Shown: positions 51,642 to 58,978 of the stretch, one piece after another
How the letters are laid out: each line of letters begins with the position of its first letter
Numbering within the stretch: the stretch's first letter is position 1
From: CAMCXT01 sp040403315
GTDB taxonomy: Bacteria; Bacteroidota; Bacteroidia; M30B66
Assembly: GCA_040403315.1 (NCBI GenBank)
Contig: JBBAKX010000003.1
Coordinates: 62,001 to 126,000, forward strand
Direction: 5' to 3'
Length of the DNA stretch: 64,000 bases
Notes under the pieces: model-generated
The model's database searches: none
What the model saw: only the letters and a program-made list of their open reading frames with translations
What the model was told of the DNA's origin: nothing
Position numbers and translations under genes: made by a program

Positions 51642-52313
51642 ATGGAAACAGCAATCGAATTGGAAAAACATAGTGTTTTGGTTGTAGATGATCAACCATT
51701 GTTTCGCGAAGGTTTAACGAGGCTAATTCAGAGTTGGCCTAGAGCTGGTAAAATTTTAGAAGTTGAAGGAGGTTTAGAATTGTTGCGGATTCTAGAAGCC
51801 AGTGTTTGGGATATAATTTTATTGGATTTGGTTATGCCTGGCATGGATGGTCTTGAAACGCTTCGGCAAATGAGGCAATTGTATCCTGATCAAAAAGTGG
51901 TAGTTCTTACTCAAATAGAAGATGAGACTTCATTGAAGGAATTAATCAGTTTAGGGATTTCTGGTTTTATATTGAAGAATATCCGCTTTGCTGAATTAAC
52001 AAAAGCATTGGATATGGTGGCAGATGGATCTGATTATTTCACTTCCGCTGTTACGCGCATTCTGTATAATGCAATTTCAGTTCAAGAAGAAGTTCAAAAA
52101 AAAATAATCGATTTGAATGACCGTGAAATTGAAGTTTTGAAATGTGCTTGTATGCAAATGTCTGTAGAAGAAACTGCTGCTAAATTGTTTTTAAGTGCTT
52201 CATCTGTCAAGAAATACAAGATGAGTTTATTAGAAAAGACTGGCAGCAAGAATTCTGTTGGTCTCTTTCGTTTCGCATTGAAACAAGGAATCGTCTCTTT
52301 AGATGATCTATAG
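51642..52313 (+). CDS. NarL/FixJ-type response regulator (REC plus LuxR HTH)
   Basis: A 223-residue regulator. The receiver domain has the acidic pair Asp16-Asp17, phosphoacceptor Asp62 (LLDLVMPG), Thr90 and Lys112 (FILKN). The C-terminal LuxR-type HTH (~155-215) has Leu-Asn-Asp-Arg-Glu-Ile-Glu-Val-Leu and Ser-Ala-Ser-Ser-Val-Lys-Lys-Tyr-Lys. All phosphorylation residues are intact, so it should be an active two-component regulator. No histidine kinase gene is adjacent, so it is an orphan here. It has its own promoter and terminator. The convergent neighbour is a stand-alone periplasmic sensor-like protein without kinase domain. Confidence 0.9.
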   Translation: METAIELEKHSVLVVDDQPLFREGLTRLIQSWPRAGKILEVEGGLELLRILEASVWDIILLDLVMPGMDGLETLRQMRQLYPDQKVVVLTQIEDETSLKELISLGISGFILKNIRFAELTKALDMVADGSDYFTSAVTRILYNAISVQEEVQKKIIDLNDREIEVLKCACMQMSVEETAAKLFLSASSVKKYKMSLLEKTGSKNSVGLFRFALKQGIVSLDDL

Positions 52314-52462
52314 CTTTTTGCTATTTAAGCATTAAGAAATAAGATGTTTATTGAACTTTGGTTCAATAAAATATGAACTATAGAACAGTTGGGTATAGTG
52401 GTTAATTACTATATTTAACTGTTGGTTTCGTATTGCTATTTATTAAGCTTAGTTTATTAATG

Positions 52463-52489
52463 GGCTCTCATTAGGGAGCCTTTTTTTTT
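52463..52489 (+). terminator. terminator after the response regulator gene
   Basis: A 7-bp stem with one G-T pair (52463-52469 with 52474-52480), ATTA loop and nine T. The T run reaches the stop codon of the convergent sensor-like gene. Confidence 0.8.
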
Positions 52490-53147
52490 AATCAATATCT
52501 ACAGAAGCAAATGTGAGGGCAAACGCCAAAATTAGCCCTGTTACAACAGCGCCAAAGGTGATTGAGTAGGCTAGTATTTTTTGTTTTCGCGCGATTTCAA
52601 GGCATTCTCTAAACAATTCTTCTCCAACGAGTTTTTGATCTATACTCAGTTTGGTTAGTGGTTTCAAAGCATTTTGGAAAACAACATCACCTTCATGGGT
52701 TAAATGGTGAAGTGCCTCTTGAGTGTCGCCAAGCCTACTTTTGGCAATCATATCACTCTCCTCATTTCTGTATTGCTGAATTGCCTCAGAGAAAAATTTC
52801 AGGTCTTGTTTTTCTTCGGGAACCAGATAAGTCGCACCAATTTTTCTAATAAGAGAGTCGATGTTTCTGTTGTTTCTCTGAATTTTCGACTCATACATCT
52901 TTCTTTCAATAGAATCGGTTGATGTTATATGGTTTTCTAAGTTAACTCTATTTTCATAAAGTCTTGCAAGCGTTACACTTACATCCATTTCTGGGATAAG
53001 CCTGTCTTCATACATCGACCTAAAGGAGTGTGTAATAGATTCGATCCCTTGCGTAGAATACAATCCAAGCACTATAAAAAACATGAACAACAAACCAAAC
53101 GATCCAGCAATTCTGGTTTTCTGCTTGAGTTTTATAAACTTCTTCAT
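52488..53147 (-). CDS. stand-alone four-helix-bundle (4HB_MCP-like) membrane protein
   Basis: A 219-residue protein. Transmembrane helix 1 is ~14-31; a ~155-residue periplasmic helical region follows with Arg-Leu-Ile-Pro-Glu-Met-Asp and Arg-Leu-Tyr-Glu-Asn-Arg-Val-Asn, the pattern of the four-helix-bundle ligand domain of chemoreceptors; transmembrane helix 2 is ~193-213. The protein then stops after five residues. There is no HAMP, kinase or methyl-accepting output domain. The stop is clean, with no sign of a frameshift into further coding sequence. The start overlaps the WG-repeat gene by ATGA, so they are translated together. It may sense or scaffold in partnership. Confidence 0.75.
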   Translation of the reverse strand: MKKFIKLKQKTRIAGSFGLLFMFFIVLGLYSTQGIESITHSFRSMYEDRLIPEMDVSVTLARLYENRVNLENHITSTDSIERKMYESKIQRNNRNIDSLIRKIGATYLVPEEKQDLKFFSEAIQQYRNEESDMIAKSRLGDTQEALHHLTHEGDVVFQNALKPLTKLSIDQKLVGEELFRECLEIARKQKILAYSITFGAVVTGLILAFALTFASVDID

Positions 53148-55051
53148 TCTCCAGATTGACCTGAATTGTTAATAGTTATCCAGTTTCCAGGAATCTTGAG
53201 AATTTGATGGGTAGGATTCATTTCTTGATCGGTAACAAACTGATCGGCGAATCTTTGAAAGGGTTCTGGAATCATGTGTTCCATAATTCTTCCAGTTTTG
53301 CTAACTGCCAAAGCTGATTGTGCATCATTTTCGGCAGTAAGATCTTCAACACAAGCGATGGAGCCATTGAAATCACCTACAACAACAGTTTGGTATAACG
53401 GAAATACCTCTCGAATTAACTGAAGTGAATCAGCATAGGATTCTGGCTTTTTTTCTGCATCACTTAAATCAGGGTAGCTTGTAAACATCTGAATTAACTC
53501 GTGTCCATTTCCTGAAATGAATCCCCAATTTTCACCTTTTCTGACTGCTGCTCTTCCAGAGGAGAAATTTCTAACTTCATCAAATTGTGGGACAACGATT
53601 TCCGATCCGTTTTCATTAATGAAGCCCCATCCTTTCTCTGTTTTTACAGCTGCGAATCCTTCTGTAAATCGAACCACTTCAGCATATTTAGGCTCAACGA
53701 TTTCTTTTCCGTAGGCATTGATGAGGGCAAACTTGCTCGATCCGTCAGGTTGAGGACATTTACCAAACACCAAACTTCCTTTGTTGTAGATAAGTTCGTC
53801 GTATTTGGGCTCGATCGATTCTTCTCCTTCCAAATTAAGGAAGCCCCAAAGATTCTCTTTTCTAAACGCTGAAGTGTAGCCGTAATAGGGTAAAACTTCA
53901 TCGTATTGAGGAAGCAGGATGGTATCTTTGGCATGCAAAATCTTCCATTGATCACCCATTCTCACGTTGATTTTGCCTTCCTGAAAGCCTCCACTGTATT
54001 CGGCAAACTGACATGGGATTATTTCTTCGCCCTTGGTGTCGGCAAAGCCCCATTTTCCTGATTTCATTACTGGAGCAAGACCTTCGCTGAAGTAATCAAT
54101 TGCAGAATAAGATGCTGGAATAACAGATTCTCCAGTGGTATTGATTAGGCCCTTCAAGCCATTTTGTTGAATTAAATAGTGCTTTTGATCGAACCTGAAA
54201 ATTTCTTCATACCGAGCTTCGATTAAAACCTTTCCTGTATAGTCGAGTATTCCAGCCTGATTATTTTCTACAAATACAGCTATTCCATTTTCGAAATTAT
54301 CAAGAAATGCATACTTAGCATCCAAAACAACTTGTCCTGATTTATTCAAAAATCCATATCCTTTTTCGTTATTGAAAATGGAGGTGGATTCTCTTAAATC
54401 GAATACTTGGTCTGCCTTGGCTTGAATAGGAATAGTAATTCCGTTTTTTGCACAAAAGAAAAAGGCGCCATTTTTTTTCACCACGGCCAATCCTTCAGAA
54501 AACGAAAAGGCTTCTTCGAATTGATAAGAAATAACGAGCTTTCCTTTCCTATCGATAAAGCCCCAAAGCATATTCTTGGGGTCGAGGACAGCTGCTAATC
54601 CGTCTTTAAAATCGCGGGCATTTTGGTACTTGTTTTTTGTAATTCGGTCGCCAGCCAATTCAATAAAACCAAATTTCTCGGTTTGTGTGTCATACACCCG
54701 AATCGTTCCTTCTGATAGTGGTTCGGGAATTAAGTGATAGGGGAACTCATATAAAAGGTAACCGCCTTGCGTGATCAGTTGATATTGCATGGCGAGAAGT
54801 TTTCCTCCCAAAATGGTTTGCCGTTTACGGGCAAGTGTGACGGTGTCTTTGTTGAATTGCCAGATGTAATCGTATTCTGCAGGAACAACAATTTCACCAT
54901 TAGCATTGGTCATTCCTTCGTAAACAAACACTTGACCATCATTGGAGGTCTTTTCAATTTGAAACTTAAACAACTCAGTTTGCGCTTGCAGCTGACTGCT
55001 AAATAATTGAAAAAACAAACCGGATAAACCAATGAAATGGATTGCTTTCAT
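53144..55051 (-). CDS. exported WG-repeat protein
   Basis: A 635-residue protein. ATG 55051 is preferred because it starts a typical signal peptide (Met-Lys-Ala-Ile-His, hydrophobic run, Gln-Leu-Gln-Ala-Gln at ~24). Upstream in-frame ATGs at 55069 and 55114 would add a second hydrophobic stretch. The body is a long series of WG repeats (Trp-Gly-Phe-Ile/Leu-Asp/Asn-x-x-Gly-x-x-Val-Ile-x-x-Tyr/Phe-Asp/Glu), around ten or more units to about residue 510, followed by a ~120-residue non-repeat tail. WG-repeat proteins are common and uncharacterised. It is coupled to the four-helix-bundle gene. A long hairpin covers its start codon. Confidence 0.82.
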   Translation of the reverse strand: MKAIHFIGLSGLFFQLFSSQLQAQTELFKFQIEKTSNDGQVFVYEGMTNANGEIVVPAEYDYIWQFNKDTVTLARKRQTILGGKLLAMQYQLITQGGYLLYEFPYHLIPEPLSEGTIRVYDTQTEKFGFIELAGDRITKNKYQNARDFKDGLAAVLDPKNMLWGFIDRKGKLVISYQFEEAFSFSEGLAVVKKNGAFFFCAKNGITIPIQAKADQVFDLRESTSIFNNEKGYGFLNKSGQVVLDAKYAFLDNFENGIAVFVENNQAGILDYTGKVLIEARYEEIFRFDQKHYLIQQNGLKGLINTTGESVIPASYSAIDYFSEGLAPVMKSGKWGFADTKGEEIIPCQFAEYSGGFQEGKINVRMGDQWKILHAKDTILLPQYDEVLPYYGYTSAFRKENLWGFLNLEGEESIEPKYDELIYNKGSLVFGKCPQPDGSSKFALINAYGKEIVEPKYAEVVRFTEGFAAVKTEKGWGFINENGSEIVVPQFDEVRNFSSGRAAVRKGENWGFISGNGHELIQMFTSYPDLSDAEKKPESYADSLQLIREVFPLYQTVVVGDFNGSIACVEDLTAENDAQSALAVSKTGRIMEHMIPEPFQRFADQFVTDQEMNPTHQILKIPGNWITINNSGQSGE

Positions 55052-55065
55052 TCGTTTATCCGGTT
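55018..55065 (-). promoter_or_regulatory. long hairpin enclosing the WG-repeat start codon
   Basis: A 12-bp perfect inverted repeat (55018-55029 with 55054-55065), one mismatch (55030/55053), then 7 more pairs (55031-55037 with 55046-55052) around an 8-base loop. The ATG at 55049-55051 lies in the inner stem. On the transcript the hairpin is followed by TGTTTTTTC, so it looks like a terminator or a switch placed inside the signal-peptide region. Confidence 0.6.
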
Positions 55066-55181
55066 GCATAAAGGGGAGTTTTATCAGAGAAAAAAGTAGT
55101 TGTATTGATGCCATAAGTTAAGAGATCGTAAAGATCGCACATTATTTACGGCCATCGAATTTCATACCAAAAAGAGTATAA

Positions 55182-55625
55182 TTAATAAAAATCTTCTTCA
55201 GAACCAGTAGCGTCTTTTCCAGCTTCTGCGCGTTTCGCTGCTTTTTTCTTTTCATGTTCAGCTTTAAATGAAACCCAACGTTTCCATTGTTCTGGAGTTA
55301 AGGTTGCTTGAAGCTTTTCATCTGCTTTTAAGTTAATGTTAGCGATTTCGGCTTGGATTTTCTCTTTGTCTCCTTTGTTTGATTTTCTCACCGACTCTTT
55401 CGCGTTCTCTCTGTCGAGGAGAATTTGCTTCACAGCTGGAGTTTGAACATCAGAGATACCTGCTTGACTAATCACCATGCGTAAAGCACGGATTGCCTTG
55501 TCTTCTGGAGTTAGATTTCTTTTTTGGTTTTTTGCTTGTTGCTGAACTGGTGTTGGCTGTTCAGTTGATTGAGCATAAGCTCCTGCTGAAAATGCCATAC
55601 ATACAGATAAAATGAGAGTCTTCAT
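55182..55625 (-). CDS. small exported Spy/CpxP-like protein
   Basis: A 147-residue protein. ATG 55625 begins a clear signal peptide (Met-Lys-Thr-Leu-Ile, ending Ala-Tyr-Ala-Gln at ~19); upstream codons in frame do not look like protein. The mature part is a Gln/Pro-rich stretch, then helical, charged sequence with Leu-Thr-Pro-Glu-Asp-Lys-Ala and, later, Leu-Thr-Pro-Glu-Gln-Trp-Lys-Arg-Trp. The Leu-Thr-Pro-Glu-Gln motif is the hallmark of Spy/CpxP periplasmic chaperone-like proteins. The lysine-rich tail ends in acidic residues. It is a single gene with no clear promoter boxes. Confidence 0.72.
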   Translation of the reverse strand: MKTLILSVCMAFSAGAYAQSTEQPTPVQQQAKNQKRNLTPEDKAIRALRMVISQAGISDVQTPAVKQILLDRENAKESVRKSNKGDKEKIQAEIANINLKADEKLQATLTPEQWKRWVSFKAEHEKKKAAKRAEAGKDATGSEEDFY

Positions 55626-55749
55626 GTTATTTGAATTTGAAATTTCAATTGAGATACAATGATAGTTAAAATGGTTTAAAGTAGGATTCAGAAACTGCAT
55701 TGTTCATTGCATCAATTTGATACTTAGTGAAATTGCTCATGTAGTAGAT

Positions 55750-56196
55750 TTAAATTTTCTTCACCATGAGGTAATGTTGGATTTCTCCAAACAATAAAAA
55801 TGTCTTTGCTTCAGTGAAATAGTTGTTTCTTGAATAAAAAGAAACTGCATTTTCTCTGGCTTGCAGGCAGAATTCAGTAATGTCTGGATAATTCTTTTTT
55901 CCTAGCAATTCTAAAAACTGAAGCACTGCTTTGCCTAAACCTTTGCCTTGATAATCTGGATGAACGGCCATGAATCGGATTTGCGCTTGGTGATCTGAAA
56001 CCTGATGAATTCTCGCCACAGCTAGTGCTTTACCATTTTCGTCTAAGATCATTGCATGCAGCGATTGTGCATCATCATCAGCCTTTTCAGATCCAAGCGG
56101 TTGATGCCAAGCTTGTCTTAAAACTTTGAACCTTAGATCATAATATGTATCCCAATGTTCAGATGTATTGGGCTGAATAATTTTCCACTGAGGCAT
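55750..56196 (-). CDS. GNAT family N-acetyltransferase
   Basis: A 148-residue GNAT-fold enzyme. ATG 56196 (2 bp after the TolC-like stop) is preferred over an in-frame ATG at 56211 inside that gene. Motif A for acetyl-CoA reads RFMAVHPDYQGKGLGKAVL, with the complete Gln-x-x-Gly-x-Gly core; a later Leu-Gln-Ala-Arg-Glu-Asn-Ala-Val-Ser-Phe-Tyr matches the family's substrate/tyrosine helix. It is the last gene of the export operon. Acceptor unknown; it could acetylate the exported substrate or be a passenger. Confidence 0.87.
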   Translation of the reverse strand: MPQWKIIQPNTSEHWDTYYDLRFKVLRQAWHQPLGSEKADDDAQSLHAMILDENGKALAVARIHQVSDHQAQIRFMAVHPDYQGKGLGKAVLQFLELLGKKNYPDITEFCLQARENAVSFYSRNNYFTEAKTFLLFGEIQHYLMVKKI

Positions 56197-56198
56197 AC

Positions 56199-57605
56199 CT
56201 AATAATTCCAATTATTGACTCCAGATGCATTGTAAAGGTATGCAATCGACATGGCATACTTCATTTCAATTTCTGCAAGTTTTACCCCTGCATTCACCAA
56301 ATTATTTTCACGCGTGTTTACAAGAAACACTGAGCTTTCTCCATTAAAAAAGCGAATTTGCTCGCCTTCCACAAGTTGTCGCATAGCTTCGAGAAGTTGG
56401 TTTTGATTGTTTAATTGAATTTCTAAGTTTTTTAATTCATTGAACCTAACATTTACAGATATTTCAATATTCCTTTTTGTTTCTATTAAATTAAGTTGTG
56501 CAATATTTATTTGCGTGCACGTTCCATTTAATTTTCCGCGTTCTTTTCTGAGTAATAATGGCATGCCTGCAGAAATTCCGAATTTGTAATTATTTTGTAA
56601 AATTGAGTTATCGGAAATATTTGTGTTGATGGGATTTCTCAAGATGTTGTAATTCAAATTCAACTCAGGTTTGAGCATTTCAGCCCTGTATTTTCTTTCA
56701 AATTCAAGTTGACGGATTCCAGCGTTTATCTTTCTTAATTCAGGATGAAATTGGATAGCAACGCTGCGTAAACTGTCGAGTTTCTCCTGACTGATTAAAT
56801 AATTCTTAACATTGATAAAATCAGGATATGTTGTAGAATCTAACTCTACAGGATCGCCAGATTGAGACCATAAATGACCAGATAAAATTAACCGAGCATT
56901 GGTATAATCTAATTTTGATTGTTCTAATTGGTTAATTCGTTGGATAAGATTTGTGAACGCTTCCACGGTATCTAGTGCTGAATTGTTCCCGTTTTTTTGA
57001 AGTTCCTTGATGGCGTTAAAACGTACTTCTGCCAGTTTCAAACCTTCAGTTACAAACATTAATTGCCGGTAGCTAAAATACCATTGCCAATAATCTGAAC
57101 TTGCCTTGATCAGAAATTTATTGATTAAAGATATTTGCTGTGCTTGGCTGGCTTCAAGATATTGTTGTGCTTGTCGAAGTGTATTTCTTCGATCGTCCAT
57201 AAGTAATCCCGCTCCTAGTGGTAAAGTATAGCCAACATAAAACAAACCTCCTTCGGGTGTTGAACGTTCAGGATTTACATAATCTCCACGGCTTCTTTCA
57301 AATCCAGCTTTAAATTCACCAATCCACGCTGGAACAGTAAGATAGGCATCAAGAGAATTCCAATAGCTTTTTTCATCGAATTCCTTTTCATTAAAAAGTG
57401 CCCTGGCTTTTGGATCGAAATTACCTCTTGCTGCCATCAAATCGAAACGCGCTTTCTCGGGTAAAAGGATTGCCTGTTTCACAACGGGATGGCGGCTGCT
57501 CACCAGGTCTATAAAACTCTTTACAGTGAGCACTTGGTTTTCATTCTGCGCGTTTGAAGCAAAAGAAACAAGGAAAAACAGGGGCAGTAGTTTGATACGT
57601 ATCAT
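56199..57605 (-). CDS. TolC-family outer-membrane efflux/secretion channel
   Basis: A 468-residue protein. ATG 57605 gives a tidy signal peptide (ending Ser-Asn-Ala-Gln); an alternative ATG at 57617 overlaps the HlyD-like stop and cannot be excluded. Two long helical repeats with heptad patterns and a low-hydrophobicity barrel region (Gly-Gly-Leu-Phe-Tyr-Val-Gly-Tyr-Thr-Leu-Pro-Leu-Gly) fit the TolC family. It should form the outer-membrane tunnel for the HlyD-like adaptor and ABC protein encoded just upstream. Confidence 0.88.
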   Translation of the reverse strand: MIRIKLLPLFFLVSFASNAQNENQVLTVKSFIDLVSSRHPVVKQAILLPEKARFDLMAARGNFDPKARALFNEKEFDEKSYWNSLDAYLTVPAWIGEFKAGFERSRGDYVNPERSTPEGGLFYVGYTLPLGAGLLMDDRRNTLRQAQQYLEASQAQQISLINKFLIKASSDYWQWYFSYRQLMFVTEGLKLAEVRFNAIKELQKNGNNSALDTVEAFTNLIQRINQLEQSKLDYTNARLILSGHLWSQSGDPVELDSTTYPDFINVKNYLISQEKLDSLRSVAIQFHPELRKINAGIRQLEFERKYRAEMLKPELNLNYNILRNPINTNISDNSILQNNYKFGISAGMPLLLRKERGKLNGTCTQINIAQLNLIETKRNIEISVNVRFNELKNLEIQLNNQNQLLEAMRQLVEGEQIRFFNGESSVFLVNTRENNLVNAGVKLAEIEMKYAMSIAYLYNASGVNNWNY

Positions 57606-57606
57606 T

Positions 57607-58977
57607 CTAATTGACATTGTCTTTCTTTTGGGATTTGTTTTCAGAATCTTTGACTTCTTCCTGATTCAGGTTTGGAGGGAATCCATTTAACTGTCGCCAG
57701 ATTTCGAACCAAACTGGAACATTATCGAGCATCGCCCAAGCATAAACGCTGCTTCCCATTCTGATTTGCGAAGGCCAAGGTGTATCAGAAGGATCAGGAA
57801 CAACAAGAATGCGGAACTTTCCATTTTTGCTTTCAACTGCATCGATGTTGTTGACAATTCCTCCAAACGTACCTACGCTCACATCCGGCCAGCCGCTAAA
57901 AACAATTGCCGGCCATCCATCAAATTGCACGCGAACTTTATCGCCAGGGCGAAGCAATGGGATGTCCATTGCCCGAACATAAACTTCTACCGCCATTTTG
58001 GGATTCGAAGGCATGATTGTAATAATTGATTCTCCTTCTTTGATATTTTCTCCAATTCCAACTCTCACGGCCTGAACTATATAGCCATCTTGCGGAGCCC
58101 TAATAGTGTAAAAAGTATTTCGAACAAGCATGGATGAATATTCATTTTCAAGTTTTGCTAGGTCTCCTTCAGCCTCTGCAGCATATGCAAATGCGGAATT
58201 TCGCTCGCTTTCTGCTTTCGAAGTTTTTTCCATGTAATCTGCTCTGATGGAGTTGAGTTCGATTTGTGCATTGAGCAATCCGTTTTTGGCGTCAAGCAAC
58301 TTGTTTTCTTGGGAGATTAATTTCGCAGTTACCTGCTGATATTTTTCTTGCCTGCGTTGATAATCAATCAATGAAATAAAGCCTTTGTTGAACAAATTGC
58401 GCCCAAGCGTTAATTGAGTATCGGCAATAATGTAATTTGTTTTTTCGGCTACAAAATCTATGGAATCTGATTTTACTTTCAATTTTACTTGAATGACTTT
58501 GTTTTCGGCTTGTTTGAGTTTAAGCACCAAGCCACTGTTTAGCGCTGAGATCTGATTAGATAGCGATTGTGCTTTTTGGATGGTTGAATTAATTACACCT
58601 TGTTTAGCGCCAACTTGCTGCTGAAGTCGAGGAATCAAATCTGGATCGAGGAATTTTTCCTTTATTTCAGTTAGAACTACTATGGTATCGCCTTTCTTGA
58701 CATATTGTCCTTCTCGAACAAACCAACGGTCTATTCTTCCGGCAATTGGCGATTGGATGGTTTGTGGTCGCTCCTCTGGCGATAATGCTGTTAATTGTCC
58801 CGAACCATCCACATTCTGCTGCCATGGAACGAAAAGGAAAATGATGAGTATGAGCAAAATGCCCAATAACCACCAAGTTACAATTCTACCTGTTCGCGGT
58901 GTGCTTACAAGTCGAATCGAATACAGCTTCTGTTTTCTAATTTGATCTTCAACAGATTGAGGTGAAATATTCAGCAT
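57607..58977 (-). CDS. HlyD-family membrane-fusion (adaptor) protein
   Basis: A 456-residue protein with one N-terminal transmembrane helix (~33-50), a lipoyl/biotinyl-like half-motif (Ile-Ala-Gly-Arg-Ile-Asp-Arg-Trp, ~78-85), a long coiled-coil hairpin (~125-275), the second half-motif (Ile-Arg-Ala-Pro-Gln-Asp-Gly-Tyr-Ile), and the beta-barrel region (Gly-Asp-Lys-Val-Arg-Val-Gln-Phe-Asp-Gly-Trp-Pro). It bridges the inner-membrane ABC protein and the TolC channel. It starts 1 bp after the ABC gene stop. Confidence 0.9.
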   Translation of the reverse strand: MLNISPQSVEDQIRKQKLYSIRLVSTPRTGRIVTWWLLGILLILIIFLFVPWQQNVDGSGQLTALSPEERPQTIQSPIAGRIDRWFVREGQYVKKGDTIVVLTEIKEKFLDPDLIPRLQQQVGAKQGVINSTIQKAQSLSNQISALNSGLVLKLKQAENKVIQVKLKVKSDSIDFVAEKTNYIIADTQLTLGRNLFNKGFISLIDYQRRQEKYQQVTAKLISQENKLLDAKNGLLNAQIELNSIRADYMEKTSKAESERNSAFAYAAEAEGDLAKLENEYSSMLVRNTFYTIRAPQDGYIVQAVRVGIGENIKEGESIITIMPSNPKMAVEVYVRAMDIPLLRPGDKVRVQFDGWPAIVFSGWPDVSVGTFGGIVNNIDAVESKNGKFRILVVPDPSDTPWPSQIRMGSSVYAWAMLDNVPVWFEIWRQLNGFPPNLNQEEVKDSENKSQKKDNVN

Positions 58978-58978
58978 G

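Noticed and set aside
55626..55700. In-frame upstream extension of the Spy-like gene to 55700
   Set aside because: The added residues are Asn/His-rich and would bury the signal peptide 25 residues inside the protein.
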